A DNA stretch of 64,000 bases from Streptomyces gilvus (GTDB taxonomy: Bacteria > Actinomycetota > Actinomycetes > Streptomycetales > Streptomycetaceae): contig NZ_JAKWBE010000009.1 of the NCBI RefSeq assembly GCF_022513565.1, forward strand, positions 124,001 to 188,000, in the 5' to 3' direction. Shown here in pieces: positions 56,208 to 63,824 of the stretch. Within the stretch, counting starts at the first letter, position 1. Every line of letters begins with the position of its first letter. Under the pieces are notes generated by a model, which worked only from the letters and a program-made list of their open reading frames with translations, had not been told where the DNA came from and did no database searches. The position numbers and the translations under genes are program-made.

Positions 56208-56798
56208 TCATCGCCCCCGTTGCCGCTCCTCCACGGCGACGGCGGCCGCCGCCACGGCTCCCAGCACGGGAACGGCCAGCGGCGCGATGAACCAGGCGGA
56301 CAGCGCGACGAGCGCCAATCCGCCGACGATCAGGAAGGACCCGGCAGGATCGAGGACGGTACGGCGCCCGGCGCCAGCGAGCAGCACCCGCCACCGCTCC
56401 CCCGGCGTCCACACGGCCGCCGCGCGCAGCCCGGCCACGGCGGCCCCGATGAGCGCGAACAGTCCGACGGCCCCGACGAGCGGCCCACCGGGCAGCCCGG
56501 CCCGCCCGGCCTGGACGTCCACCCACACCAGCGCCACGGCGACCCAGCCGCCGAGCCCGACGACCCACCCGCGCCGCACGGCCGTACGGAAGTCACCGGC
56601 GAACTCCCGCCAGCCGCCGCCCTGATGAGCCGTCCGCCGCCGCAGATGCCGCGCTCCCGCGGCGAAGGCCGCAGGGTAGGTCACCACGCCGGCCGACGCG
56701 ACCGCGATCCACACCCCGGTCAGCAGACACTCGGCGAACACGGCGAACCGCTCGGCGAGCACGGATTCCCTGCGGGGCTTCACTCGTACCTGGGCCAT
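56208..56798 (-). CDS. DUF624/YesL-like membrane protein
   Basis: The 196-residue protein has four or five membrane helices (FAVFAECLLTGVWIAVASAGVVTYPAAFAA; WVVGLGGWVAVALVWVDV; LVGAVGLFALIGAAVAGL; FLIVGGLALVALSAWFIAP) and the DUF624 layout with FRTAVRRGWVVGLGG in the middle. In Bacillus, YesL of this family is encoded in the rhamnogalacturonan operon with the yes transport genes. Its role in uptake is not defined. It is 10 bases from the stop of the permease gene and belongs to the same operon. Confidence 0.85.
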   Translation of the reverse strand: MAQVRVKPRRESVLAERFAVFAECLLTGVWIAVASAGVVTYPAAFAAGARHLRRRTAHQGGGWREFAGDFRTAVRRGWVVGLGGWVAVALVWVDVQAGRAGLPGGPLVGAVGLFALIGAAVAGLRAAAVWTPGERWRVLLAGAGRRTVLDPAGSFLIVGGLALVALSAWFIAPLAVPVLGAVAAAAVAVEERQRGR

Positions 56799-56808
56799 CG
56801 TGACCGCC

Positions 56809-57696
56809 TCAGCCCTTCAGTCCGGAGGTCGCCATGCCGTCGATGAGATAGCGCTGGAAGGCGAGGAAGAAGAGGAGGACGGGGAGGAGGGCCACGAGGG
56901 ACATGGCGATGAGCCCGCCGTAGTTGGCCGCCACGCCGTCGGAGTCACGGAACATCATCATGCCGAGCGAAACGGTGTACTTGCCGGGCTCGTTGAGGTA
57001 GATCAGCGGGCCCATGAAGTCGTTCCAGGCGTTGATGAAGGTGAAGATCGCGCTGGTGATGAGTGCGGGCCGACACAGTGGCAGCACGATCGACCAGTAG
57101 ATCCGCAGGTGCCCGCAGCCGTCGATGCGCGCCGCCTCGTCCAGTTCCCTCGGCAGGTTCCGCATGAACTGGACCATCAGGAAGACGAAGAACGCCTCCG
57201 TGGCCAGGTACTTGCCCAGCAGCAGCGGCACATAGGTGTTGATCAGCTCCAGCTTCTGGAACATCACGTACTGCGGGATGAGCAGGACGTGGTATGGCAG
57301 CAGGAGGGTGCCGATCATCAGGGAGAACAGCAGGTTCCGGCCCGCGAACCTGATCTTCGCGAAGGCGTACGCCGTCAGCGAGCAGGAGATGAGGATGCCG
57401 ACGACGGCACCGCCCGCGTAGAACAGGGAGTTCTCGAAGAAGGTCCAGATGGAGATGTCGGCTATGCCGTCGGCGAGGCCCTTGAAGTTCGCCAGGATCG
57501 GGTGGCCGGGGAACAGCTGCAGGCTGTTGATGATGTCCTTGCTCGGCTTGAACGAGGCTCCGACGACCCACAGTACGGGGTAGAGGATGACCGCGAGGAT
57601 CAGCAGGGCGCCGATGTGCCAGGCGAGCGAGCCGGTGCGCCTGCGGTTCAGGGACAGGGGTTTCGTGGCGGTCGGCCTGGTCGTGGTCGCGCTCAT
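56809..57696 (-). CDS. Carbohydrate ABC transporter permease, MalG/CUT1 type
   Basis: The 295-residue inner-membrane protein has six predicted helices and the EAA loop ELDEAARIDGCGHLRIYWSIVLPLCRPAL near residue 200, as in MalG-like permeases. The N-terminus is Thr/Ala-rich and cytoplasmic. ATG 57696 has GAGGAGG upstream and overlaps the stop of the partner permease by four bases. It imports an oligosaccharide with the other two subunits; the sugar is inferred only from the lyase next door. Confidence 0.94.
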   Translation of the reverse strand: MSATTTRPTATKPLSLNRRRTGSLAWHIGALLILAVILYPVLWVVGASFKPSKDIINSLQLFPGHPILANFKGLADGIADISIWTFFENSLFYAGGAVVGILISCSLTAYAFAKIRFAGRNLLFSLMIGTLLLPYHVLLIPQYVMFQKLELINTYVPLLLGKYLATEAFFVFLMVQFMRNLPRELDEAARIDGCGHLRIYWSIVLPLCRPALITSAIFTFINAWNDFMGPLIYLNEPGKYTVSLGMMMFRDSDGVAANYGGLIAMSLVALLPVLLFFLAFQRYLIDGMATSGLKG

Positions 57697-58649
57697 CGGG
57701 CGTCCTCCTCGTAGTGCACCCACTTCTTCTGCGACCAGAACAGGACGGCGGTCACCAGCGCCACGGCGAGCAGCAGCATCCAGGCCATCGCGGAGGCGAA
57801 GCCCATCTGGGCGTTCTTGAAGCCCTGTTGGTACAGGTAGCAGGTGTAGACGAGCGTGGCGTCGGCCGGGCCGCAGTAGGTGTTGGAGACGACGTAGGCC
57901 GAGCCGAAGATCTGGAAGGAGTGGATGGTCTCCAGCAGGACGTTGAAGAACAGCACGGGGGAGATCATCGGAAGCGTGATGCTCCAGAACTTGCGGAAGG
58001 CTCCGGCGCCGTCGAGTTCCGCGGCCTCGTACAGCTCTCTCGGCACCTGCTTGAGACCGGCCAGGAAGATGACCATGGGCGCGCCGAACTGCCAGACGGT
58101 GAGCGCGACCAGGCTGTAGAGGATCCAGTCGGGGTTGCCGACCCAGCCGCCGGCGTGGATGCCGACGGCGGACATGGCGCGGTCCACGATGGCGTTGTCG
58201 GAGAAGATCGACCGCCAGACGAAGGCGACGGACACGCTCGCACCGATGAGCGAGGGGGCGTAGAAGGCGGCCCGGTAGAAGGCCTGTCCGCGTCTGCTCT
58301 GGGCGAGCAGCAGGGCGACCCCGAGGGCCAGCAGCAGCTTGAGCGGGGTGCCGATGACGACGTACTTGGCCGTCACCTCGACCGACTTCTGCCACCGGGG
58401 GTCGTCGAACATCTTGGTGAAGTTGTCGAGGCCGACCCACTTGGGAGTGTTGAAGAGGTTGTAGTCGGTGAAGGCGAAGTAGAGCGAGGCGACCATGGGG
58501 CCCGCGGTCAGGAGCAGGAAGCCCGCGATCCACGGGGACATGAAGAGATAGCCGGCGAGGTTCTCCCGGCGGCCCCGCCGCTTTTCGGCGGCGGGGGCTG
58601 CGGAGCGGGCCCGCCGGGTGGCGGGCGCTGAGTCCTTGACGAGCGTCAC
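57693..58649 (-). CDS. Carbohydrate ABC transporter permease, MalF/CUT1 type
   Basis: The 318-residue protein has a basic N-terminus (RRARSAAPAAEKRRGRREN) and six helices starting LAGYLFMSPWIAGFLLLTAGPMV. The EAA loop is ELYEAAELDGAGAFRKFWSITLPMISPV near residue 228. It is the heterodimer partner of the next permease. It follows the binding protein by 23 bases. No ATP-binding subunit gene is present; in Streptomyces such importers usually borrow the shared MsiK ATPase. Confidence 0.94.
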   Translation of the reverse strand: MTLVKDSAPATRRARSAAPAAEKRRGRRENLAGYLFMSPWIAGFLLLTAGPMVASLYFAFTDYNLFNTPKWVGLDNFTKMFDDPRWQKSVEVTAKYVVIGTPLKLLLALGVALLLAQSRRGQAFYRAAFYAPSLIGASVSVAFVWRSIFSDNAIVDRAMSAVGIHAGGWVGNPDWILYSLVALTVWQFGAPMVIFLAGLKQVPRELYEAAELDGAGAFRKFWSITLPMISPVLFFNVLLETIHSFQIFGSAYVVSNTYCGPADATLVYTCYLYQQGFKNAQMGFASAMAWMLLLAVALVTAVLFWSQKKWVHYEEDAR

Positions 58650-58672
58650 GGTGCTTTCCCCATCGGTTCCGG

Positions 58673-59962
58673 TCAGGCCTGGAAGGCGGCCTGGGCCTCG
58701 TCGAAGAACTGCTTCACCGCGTCGGAGGTCTTGACCTTGCCCAGGCCCAGGTCACCGCCGATGCGCAGGAAGGAGGCCTCGATGGTGTCGGCGCCGGAGG
58801 GGTGCGGGGTGATCGTGCCGAGGACGCCGGCCTTGGCGGTGTCGGCCTCGTACTGCGCGATCTCCTTGTTGACCGGGTCGGTCGGCTTGAAGGCGTCGTA
58901 CTGCTCGGTGGCGGCCAGGATGCCCCGGTCGTAGCCCATGATCTTGCCGACCTCGGGGTCGTGGACCATGAAGTCGATGAACTGGGCGACCTCCTTGGGG
59001 TGCCGGGTGCGCGACGACGCGCTCAGCATCAGGGAGGCGAGGTACTGCCCGGTGTGCTTGCCGTCCGTGGTGGGGATCGGGGCGAGGCCGTAGTCGCTGT
59101 CGCCCTCGGCCGTGTAGCGGACGGTGAAGTTGTCCCAGGTGAATTCCGAGGCTCCGTGTCCTGCGGAGAGCGAGGACTTGGGACGGTCCTGCGCGACGAT
59201 CTTCGGGTCGGTGATGATGCCGGCCTTGGTCCGATTGTAGCCGTCCTGCCACCACTCCGTCAGATCGGCCTTGTCGAAGCCGAGTCCGTCCTTGGTGTAG
59301 AACGCCTTGCCGTTCTGCCGCAGGTACAGGTCGTACAGGTACATGATGCTGAAGTAGCCCGTGTCGCCCGGCACCTTGGTCTTGTCGTGGATGGTCTTCA
59401 GGGCCTTGAAGTAGTCGTCCCAGGTCCAGCCGGGGTGCGGCTCCACGCCCGCCTTCTGGAAGACCTTCTTGTCGATGACCAGCGCCATGGTGTTGGAGCC
59501 GACCGGGATGCCGAGCTGCTTGCCGTCGACCTCGCCGACCTTCGTGACACCGGCCCGGAAGTTGTCCAGGCGCAGATTCCCGGCGTCGATCTGCGACTTG
59601 AGGTCGAGCAGGACGCCTCTCTTGTCGTACTTGCGAAGGAATGTGACGGCGTTTTGGAAAACGTCCGGGGGATTTCCGCCGGAGGCCTGCGTCTGGAACT
59701 TCTCCCAGAAAGACACATAGTCCTGGAAGTCCGTCTTGACCTTGATCTTCGGATACTTCTTCTCGAAGAGCCGGATGGTCTGGTTGATCTTCTTGGCCCG
59801 CTCGTCGGCCCCCCACCACGAGTAACGGATCGTCACCGATCCGTCGGCCGAGGTGCCGCTGTCGCCCCCGCACCCCGTCGTCGCCGCCAGCCCGAGCGCG
59901 GCCGCCCCCGCCCCGGCCGCCTTCAGGATCGTACGCCTCTCAACATTCCTGCTGGTTCCCAC
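58673..59962 (-). CDS. Sugar-binding lipoprotein of the ABC importer (family 1 solute-binding)
   Basis: The 429-residue protein has a Tat-type lipoprotein signal: RR in VERRTILKAAGAGAAALGL and a lipobox LAATTGC with the acceptor Cys near residue 31. The mature part carries the family 1 marks GSVTIRYSWWGADERAKKIN, IRLFEKKYPKIKV, NPPDVFQNAVTFLRKYDKRG and GKQLGIPVGSNTMALVIDK. It should capture oligosaccharide outside the cell. GTG 59962 follows GGGGAGG by about 7 bases. It is the first gene of the operon, and its promoter region contains a LacI-type palindrome. Confidence 0.94.
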   Translation of the reverse strand: MGTSRNVERRTILKAAGAGAAALGLAATTGCGGDSGTSADGSVTIRYSWWGADERAKKINQTIRLFEKKYPKIKVKTDFQDYVSFWEKFQTQASGGNPPDVFQNAVTFLRKYDKRGVLLDLKSQIDAGNLRLDNFRAGVTKVGEVDGKQLGIPVGSNTMALVIDKKVFQKAGVEPHPGWTWDDYFKALKTIHDKTKVPGDTGYFSIMYLYDLYLRQNGKAFYTKDGLGFDKADLTEWWQDGYNRTKAGIITDPKIVAQDRPKSSLSAGHGASEFTWDNFTVRYTAEGDSDYGLAPIPTTDGKHTGQYLASLMLSASSRTRHPKEVAQFIDFMVHDPEVGKIMGYDRGILAATEQYDAFKPTDPVNKEIAQYEADTAKAGVLGTITPHPSGADTIEASFLRIGGDLGLGKVKTSDAVKQFFDEAQAAFQA

Positions 59963-60005
59963 AGTCGGGCCTCCCCGGGCGTCGTCGCCTGTGCATGAAT
60001 CGTTT

Positions 60006-60023
60006 CAAGTAAGCGCTTGCTGG
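60006..60023. promoter_or_regulatory. Probable LacI-family operator upstream of the sugar importer operon
   Basis: AAGCGCTT (60011-60018) is an 8-base perfect palindrome inside a longer imperfect one, CAAGTAAGCGCTTGCTGG. The central CG and flanking A/T-G layout is that of LacI-type operators. It lies about 48 bases before the GTG of the binding protein, in a position to block transcription. The gap 59963-60273 holds no other recognisable feature, and no LacI gene is in the window. Confidence 0.6.
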
Positions 60024-60273
60024 CACAAGTTACGGAGGGCCTCGGAGTGCGTCAATGATTCGGACAGGAATTTCTTGTGGGCGCACCGAGCGTTCCGGAG
60101 GGACGGGAAGGCGGCATGCGTCGACGATCGCGACAACGTCGCAGGTGAGGGGTCCATGATCGACGCACCGAACGGCCGACAACCGGTGGCGCGCGAAGGC
60201 GGTACGGCCGAAACTCGTCCGGCGGATCGGGGGAGTTGACCTCCGGACGCGCCGGACGCGCCGGACACGACAA

Positions 60274-60303
60274 CGGCCCACCTGCACTGAAGCAGATGGG
60301 CCG
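60274..60303 (-). terminator. Hairpin downstream of tRNA-Val(CAC) copy 2
   Basis: CGGCCCA and CTGC pair with GCAG and TGGGCCG (11 pairs, one mismatch) around a 6-base loop, 11 bases past the tRNA 3' end in the minus direction. It differs in sequence from the hairpin after copy 1. Confidence 0.65.
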
Positions 60304-60314
60304 CGGCCTCCGGG

Positions 60315-60386
60315 TGGGCGATACTGGGTTCGAACCAGTGACCTCTTCGGTGTGAACGAAGCGCTCTCCCACTGAGCTAATCGCCC
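60315..60386 (-). tRNA. tRNA-Val (anticodon CAC), copy 2
   Basis: This 72-base gene is identical to the copy at 50171-50242 in every position, including anticodon loop TTCACAC and discriminator A; the match extends a few bases beyond (GGG after the acceptor, G before it). CCA is not encoded. Both copies point the same way, about 10.1 kb apart, with unrelated flanks. Confidence 0.97.
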
Positions 60387-60574
60387 GGGCGCAGGGAGAA
60401 CATTACCCCATGTCAGGGGGTTCACCCGCACCGCTCCTGGGGACCGAGCAGGAGTGGGCCCGACGCAGCCGGTGTCCCGCAGTACCCGGCGTTCCAGATC
60501 GCACGTCACGCCGACCCGGATGGCCCGACCGCGTGCGCACTCCTCGACGAACGGTTACCCACCCCTGGCACAGC

Positions 60575-61033
60575 TCACTGATCCTTGATCTTCCAGGGCA
60601 TGACCATCCCGAACTTCCACAGGTACACACCGACCAGGACACCGACGATCACGAGGCCGATCACGGTGAGTGCGATGTTGCGGCGCCGCACCTTCGGGTC
60701 GAGGGCCTTCTGGGCCGCCTCCGTGACCTTCCGCTTCGTCCAGCGCAGCACCAGCTGGGCCCAGACGAACTCCGTCGCCCAGACCGCCATGCCCGCGAAG
60801 ATCACGACCCAGCCGGGCCCGGGCAGCGGCAGCATCACGATGCCGGCCCCGACGATCGCCAGGCCGACGACGAAGACGCCGACCTGCCAGCTCAGATGCA
60901 GGGCGCGGCTCCGCTTGATGAAGCCCGGCGCCCTGGAGCCGAGTCTCTGCTCACCCTCCGGCGTCGCCTCGTCCGCGTGTGTCCTGTCCGATGCCACGGC
61001 GACCTCGCCCGACTGGTCACTCCCCGTATTCAT
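60575..61033 (-). CDS. TIGR02611-type membrane protein
   Basis: The 152-residue protein has a polar N-terminus, two close hydrophobic segments (SWQVGVFVVGLAIVGAGIVMLPLPGPGWVVIFAGMAVWATEF) and a third near the C-terminus (IALTVIGLVIVGVLVGVYLW). The LPGPGW motif between the first two is the family hallmark. The family is restricted to actinobacteria and has no assigned function. It is divergent from ssgB, sharing about 200 bases of upstream DNA, as I recall for other Streptomyces. Confidence 0.85.
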   Translation of the reverse strand: MNTGSDQSGEVAVASDRTHADEATPEGEQRLGSRAPGFIKRSRALHLSWQVGVFVVGLAIVGAGIVMLPLPGPGWVVIFAGMAVWATEFVWAQLVLRWTKRKVTEAAQKALDPKVRRRNIALTVIGLVIVGVLVGVYLWKFGMVMPWKIKDQ

Positions 61034-61234
61034 GCAGCCAAACTTTACCTTACTTTACTGACCGGAAACCAGTCACCGGAATGGCCGTACCGTACGAAGG
61101 AGGCCTCGGCCGGAAGAGTTACGTGAAGGCACGCAAAACACTCAGAGGGGTTTACAACGGCACCGTAGGTGGCATGTCGATTTCGCCGACGTGCGAATCC
61201 CCGAGCGCACACTGAGCGAAAGGCCCTGGCGCTT

Positions 61235-61648
61235 ATGAACACCACGGTCAGCTGCGAGCTGCACCTGCGCCTCGTTGTGTCGAGCGAGTCCTCCCTGCCT
61301 GTCCCCGCAGGCCTGCGGTACGACACGGCCGACCCCTACGCCGTGCACGCCACCTTCCACACCGGAGCCGAGGAGACCGTCGAGTGGGTGTTCGCCCGCG
61401 ACCTCCTCGCCGAGGGTCTGCACCGGCCCACCGGCACCGGCGACGTCCGAGTCTGGCCGTCGCGCAGTCATGGCCAGGGGGTCGTCTGCATCGCCCTGAG
61501 CTCACCGGAGGGCGAGGCCCTGCTCGAAGCCCCGGCGCGGGCTCTGGAGTCCTTCCTGAAGCGGACGGACGCCGCCGTGCCACCCGGCACGGAACACCGG
61601 CATTTCGACCTCGACCAGGAGCTCTCCCACATCCTGGCAGAGAGCTAG
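61235..61648 (+). CDS. ssgB: Sporulation septum-site protein SsgB
   Basis: SsgB recruits FtsZ to future septum sites in aerial hyphae. The 137-residue protein begins MNTTVSCELHLRLVVSSESSL and ends DLDQELSHILAES, and I recognise it as nearly identical to S. coelicolor SsgB. SsgB is highly conserved across morphogenetic actinobacteria, so this is strong evidence for Streptomyces. I use ATG 61235 (GAAAGG about 13 bases upstream); a longer frame from 61169 is not conserved. A GTTT-N14-GGTGGC string at 61150-61173 might be a SigH-type promoter. Confidence 0.97.
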   Translation: MNTTVSCELHLRLVVSSESSLPVPAGLRYDTADPYAVHATFHTGAEETVEWVFARDLLAEGLHRPTGTGDVRVWPSRSHGQGVVCIALSSPEGEALLEAPARALESFLKRTDAAVPPGTEHRHFDLDQELSHILAES

Positions 61649-61725
61649 GCCGAGGCTGCACCAAGCCGCCCGGCGCCGTCGACTCGGGGAGACGGCTCGG
61701 GCCAGGACAACCGCATACGGCACGT

Positions 61726-61758
61726 GTAGGCGCCGTCCCACCGCGGGACGGCGCCTAC
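61726..61758 (+). terminator. ssgB terminator
   Basis: A perfect 14-bp stem GTAGGCGCCGTCCC with its complement and a 5-base loop lies about 78 bases after the stop. The remaining sequence up to 61983 shows no gene. Confidence 0.85.
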
Positions 61759-61983
61759 GTGCGCTCCGGGGCGGCCACGCGAGCAGGACCGCCGGGGGAG
61801 CCGCAGCAGGTGTGACGGGAGCCTCGACCTGAGGGGGAGCCTCGACGGCCCTCCCGTACCGGGCCTCGGCTACCCCCGGTGCCAGGCCCGCCGCTGCCGG
61901 GGCCGCTCTCCGTCTCCCGGAAGCCATTACCATCGGCCAGCATCGGCGGGCATGTGCCCGACCCCCAGGCCAGGGAGCGAAAC

Positions 61984-62544
61984 GTGCTGATCACCCACGA
62001 CACCCGGTGCGCCCTCGACACCGTGGTCGATCTGGTGAACACCGCGCCGGAGGACGACACGACGCCGGACGGACTGCCCGACGTGGCGGCACTCGAGGAC
62101 TTCGTGCAGAACCATGAGGTCAGCGATGTCGGTGTGCTGTCGGAGTTCGATCTCTCGGCGGTGCGCAAGATCCGGGGGCGGTTCGCGTCGGTGTTCGCGG
62201 CTCCCGACGCCCGGGTCGCCGCAGGGCTGATCAACGAACTCGTCGCGGCCGCGGGCACCACGCCCCGCCTCACCGACCACGACGGCTACGACTGGCATGT
62301 GCACTACTTCGCGCCGGGCGCCTCCGTGGCCGATCACCTCGCGGCGGACTGCGGGATGGCGCTGGCCTTCTTCGTGGTGGCCGGCGAGCAGGAGCGGCTG
62401 CGGCGCTGCGAGGCCCCCGACTGCCGGCGCGCTTTCGTGGACCTCTCCCGCAACCGGTCACGGCGCTACTGCGACAGCCGCACCTGCGGGAACCGGCTGC
62501 ACGTCGCCGCCTACCGGGCGCGCCGCAAGGAGGCGGCGGGCTGA
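61984..62544 (+). CDS. ABATE/CGNR zinc-finger transcriptional regulator
   Basis: The 186-residue protein has the ABATE-type N-terminal domain (CALDTVVDLVNTAP; FDLSAVRKIRGRFASVFAAP; LVAAAGTTPRLTDHDGYDWHVHYFAP), which may bind a ligand. A C-terminal CGNR zinc finger follows: CEAPDCRRAFVDLSRN, then YCDSRTCGNRLHVAAYRARRK. Four cysteines are in place. Such proteins are presumed stress-response regulators. GTG 61984 follows AGGGAG by about 7 bases. Confidence 0.9.
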   Translation: MLITHDTRCALDTVVDLVNTAPEDDTTPDGLPDVAALEDFVQNHEVSDVGVLSEFDLSAVRKIRGRFASVFAAPDARVAAGLINELVAAAGTTPRLTDHDGYDWHVHYFAPGASVADHLAADCGMALAFFVVAGEQERLRRCEAPDCRRAFVDLSRNRSRRYCDSRTCGNRLHVAAYRARRKEAAG

Positions 62545-62593
62545 CGACGGGGTGACGAGGGGGCGGGCGGTCCGGACGGTGCGGCGTTCTCCC

Positions 62594-62654
62594 GGCGCGC
62601 GTGGTCCCTCCCGGCCCTCCGTGTCTTCGCGGCGCGCGGTCCCTCCCGGCCCTC
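62594..62654. repeat. Short tandem duplication in the intergenic region
   Basis: GGTCCCTCCCGGCCCTC occurs at 62603-62619 and 62638-62654, a 35-base period, each preceded by GGCGCGC. The rest of 62545-62799 is G/C-rich with no gene that I can support. Confidence 0.6.
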
Positions 62655-62799
62655 TGCGGTCGGGGTTCCGGTTGAGGGGTCGAGCGTGGGGGCCGATCGG
62701 GTTCCGGCGAGCGGACGGTGGTCGTGGGGTTCGACGAACGAGCGCAGCGGAAAGAAGGCCCCCGTCTGCGGCGCGGAGAATCCCCGGTGATGCTGTCGA

Positions 62800-62832
62800 C
62801 GTGATCCCCGGCGGGTGGCGCCGGGGATCACG
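62800..62832 (-). terminator. Terminator of the 50-residue membrane protein gene
   Basis: A perfect 14-bp stem CGTGATCCCCGGCG with its complement and a 5-base loop, starting 8 bases past the stop codon at 62841, minus direction. Confidence 0.75.
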
Positions 62833-62840
62833 GGTACGGC

Positions 62841-62993
62841 TCAGAGCAGCAGCAGGTCGTGCAGCGCAGCCATGAGCAGCAGACACCCGATCACCGCAAG
62901 GAAGATCATCAGCGGTGGCTGGGAAAGGGCGAAGAGGCATCCGCGCGGCTCGTCCTTCGGTGGCGCGGTCTCGCCTTGTGTCGTGTCCAGCAT
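62841..62993 (-). CDS. Small membrane protein, 50 residues
   Basis: Translating 62993 to 62841 gives MLDTTQGETAPPKDEPRG, then CLFALSQ, then one strongly hydrophobic helix of about 23 residues starting PPLMIFLAVIG, ending ALHDLLLL and stop. The acidic, proline-containing N-terminus and single helix suggest a small membrane peptide. The strong terminator just after the stop supports a real gene. The ribosome binding site is weak, and a GTG at 63014 is an alternative start. I do not recognise a family. Confidence 0.55.
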   Translation of the reverse strand: MLDTTQGETAPPKDEPRGCLFALSQPPLMIFLAVIGCLLLMAALHDLLLL

Positions 62994-63147
62994 CTCGCGG
63001 CGATGATGACGCACACAGCGGCTTCCGCGCGATCAACACGCCCGGAATGACCAGGAGTTCGCCGGATTCCGTGATGTCCGGTTTCGGAACTGACCGGTTG
63101 CCTGCACGACCTTGATCCACTGTGTCGTTTCAGTCGTCATGCGAGGG

Positions 63148-63591
63148 TCATATGCCGTGCTTCTTCAGGATGGCCTCGATGTCGCTGAAGTCGTCCGTGG
63201 ATCCGGAGCGGGGTGCGGTCGCGGGGCGGTTGGCCACGCGGGTCCCCGGTCCCAGGGAGGGCGCGGAGGCCGCCGGGGCGACGGCGTCGCTCCGCGCGGC
63301 GGCCTTGGCCTCCTTGCGCTCCTTACGGGTGCCGCCCCGACGCCGCTCCACAGCCCTGGTCGTGGAGAACAGCAGCCAGGAGACGCCGAGCACGCCGAAG
63401 CCCGCCCAGGCCGTCACACTGAAGGCGGTGTCCGCGAGCCACTGGACGACGCCGGTCATCACCAGGCCGATGGGCACGAGCGAGTAGGCCGCGATCCGGG
63501 CGGCTGAGAGGAAGCGCTTGCGGTACGCGGTGACCGCCGCGATGCCGAGGCCGGCCGCGGACACGGCGGAGCAGATTGTCTCGGCGATCAT
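63148..63591 (-). CDS. Conserved membrane protein with a disordered tail
   Basis: The 147-residue protein has three hydrophobic helices (ICSAVSAAGLGIAAVTAY; IAAYSLVPIGLVMTGVVQWLA; WAGFGVLGVSWLLF), then a basic Arg/Lys stretch and a Pro/Ala/Ser tail that ends DDFSDIEAILKKHGI, a short helix that looks like a binding motif. I do not recognise a family with known function. Start ATG 63591; about 230 bases separate it from the divergent DsbA-like gene. Confidence 0.75.
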   Translation of the reverse strand: MIAETICSAVSAAGLGIAAVTAYRKRFLSAARIAAYSLVPIGLVMTGVVQWLADTAFSVTAWAGFGVLGVSWLLFSTTRAVERRRGGTRKERKEAKAAARSDAVAPAASAPSLGPGTRVANRPATAPRSGSTDDFSDIEAILKKHGI

Positions 63592-63824
63592 CCGGTCCTC
63601 CAGGCAGGGCTCGGTCGGGCAGGGTCACTTCGTCCCTTCCATCCTGCACCGCCCGGACCCCGCCGGGCCATGCCTCGGGCGGACATCAGGGACATCTCCG
63701 GGTCTCCTCCTCCCCAGGTGCCGGTCGGACGCCCACCCCCGGGTGTGGATCAGGGTCGGCGCGGTGGACGGGCACCGTCCGGCTCGATTGGGTCGGCCGC
63801 GCCCCGACCTGGGAGACTGGCCGC

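Noticed and set aside
50170..60389. Clean att sites of an integrated phage or integrative element at the two tRNAs
   Set aside because: No integrase, excisionase or phage genes lie between them, and the repeats are entire tRNA genes rather than partial 3' ends; duplication of the tRNA is as likely.
60030..60509. Open frames over both tRNA-Val genes with a common VHTEEVTGSNPVSPT peptide
   Set aside because: That peptide is the translation of the tRNA sequence itself, a frequent false gene.
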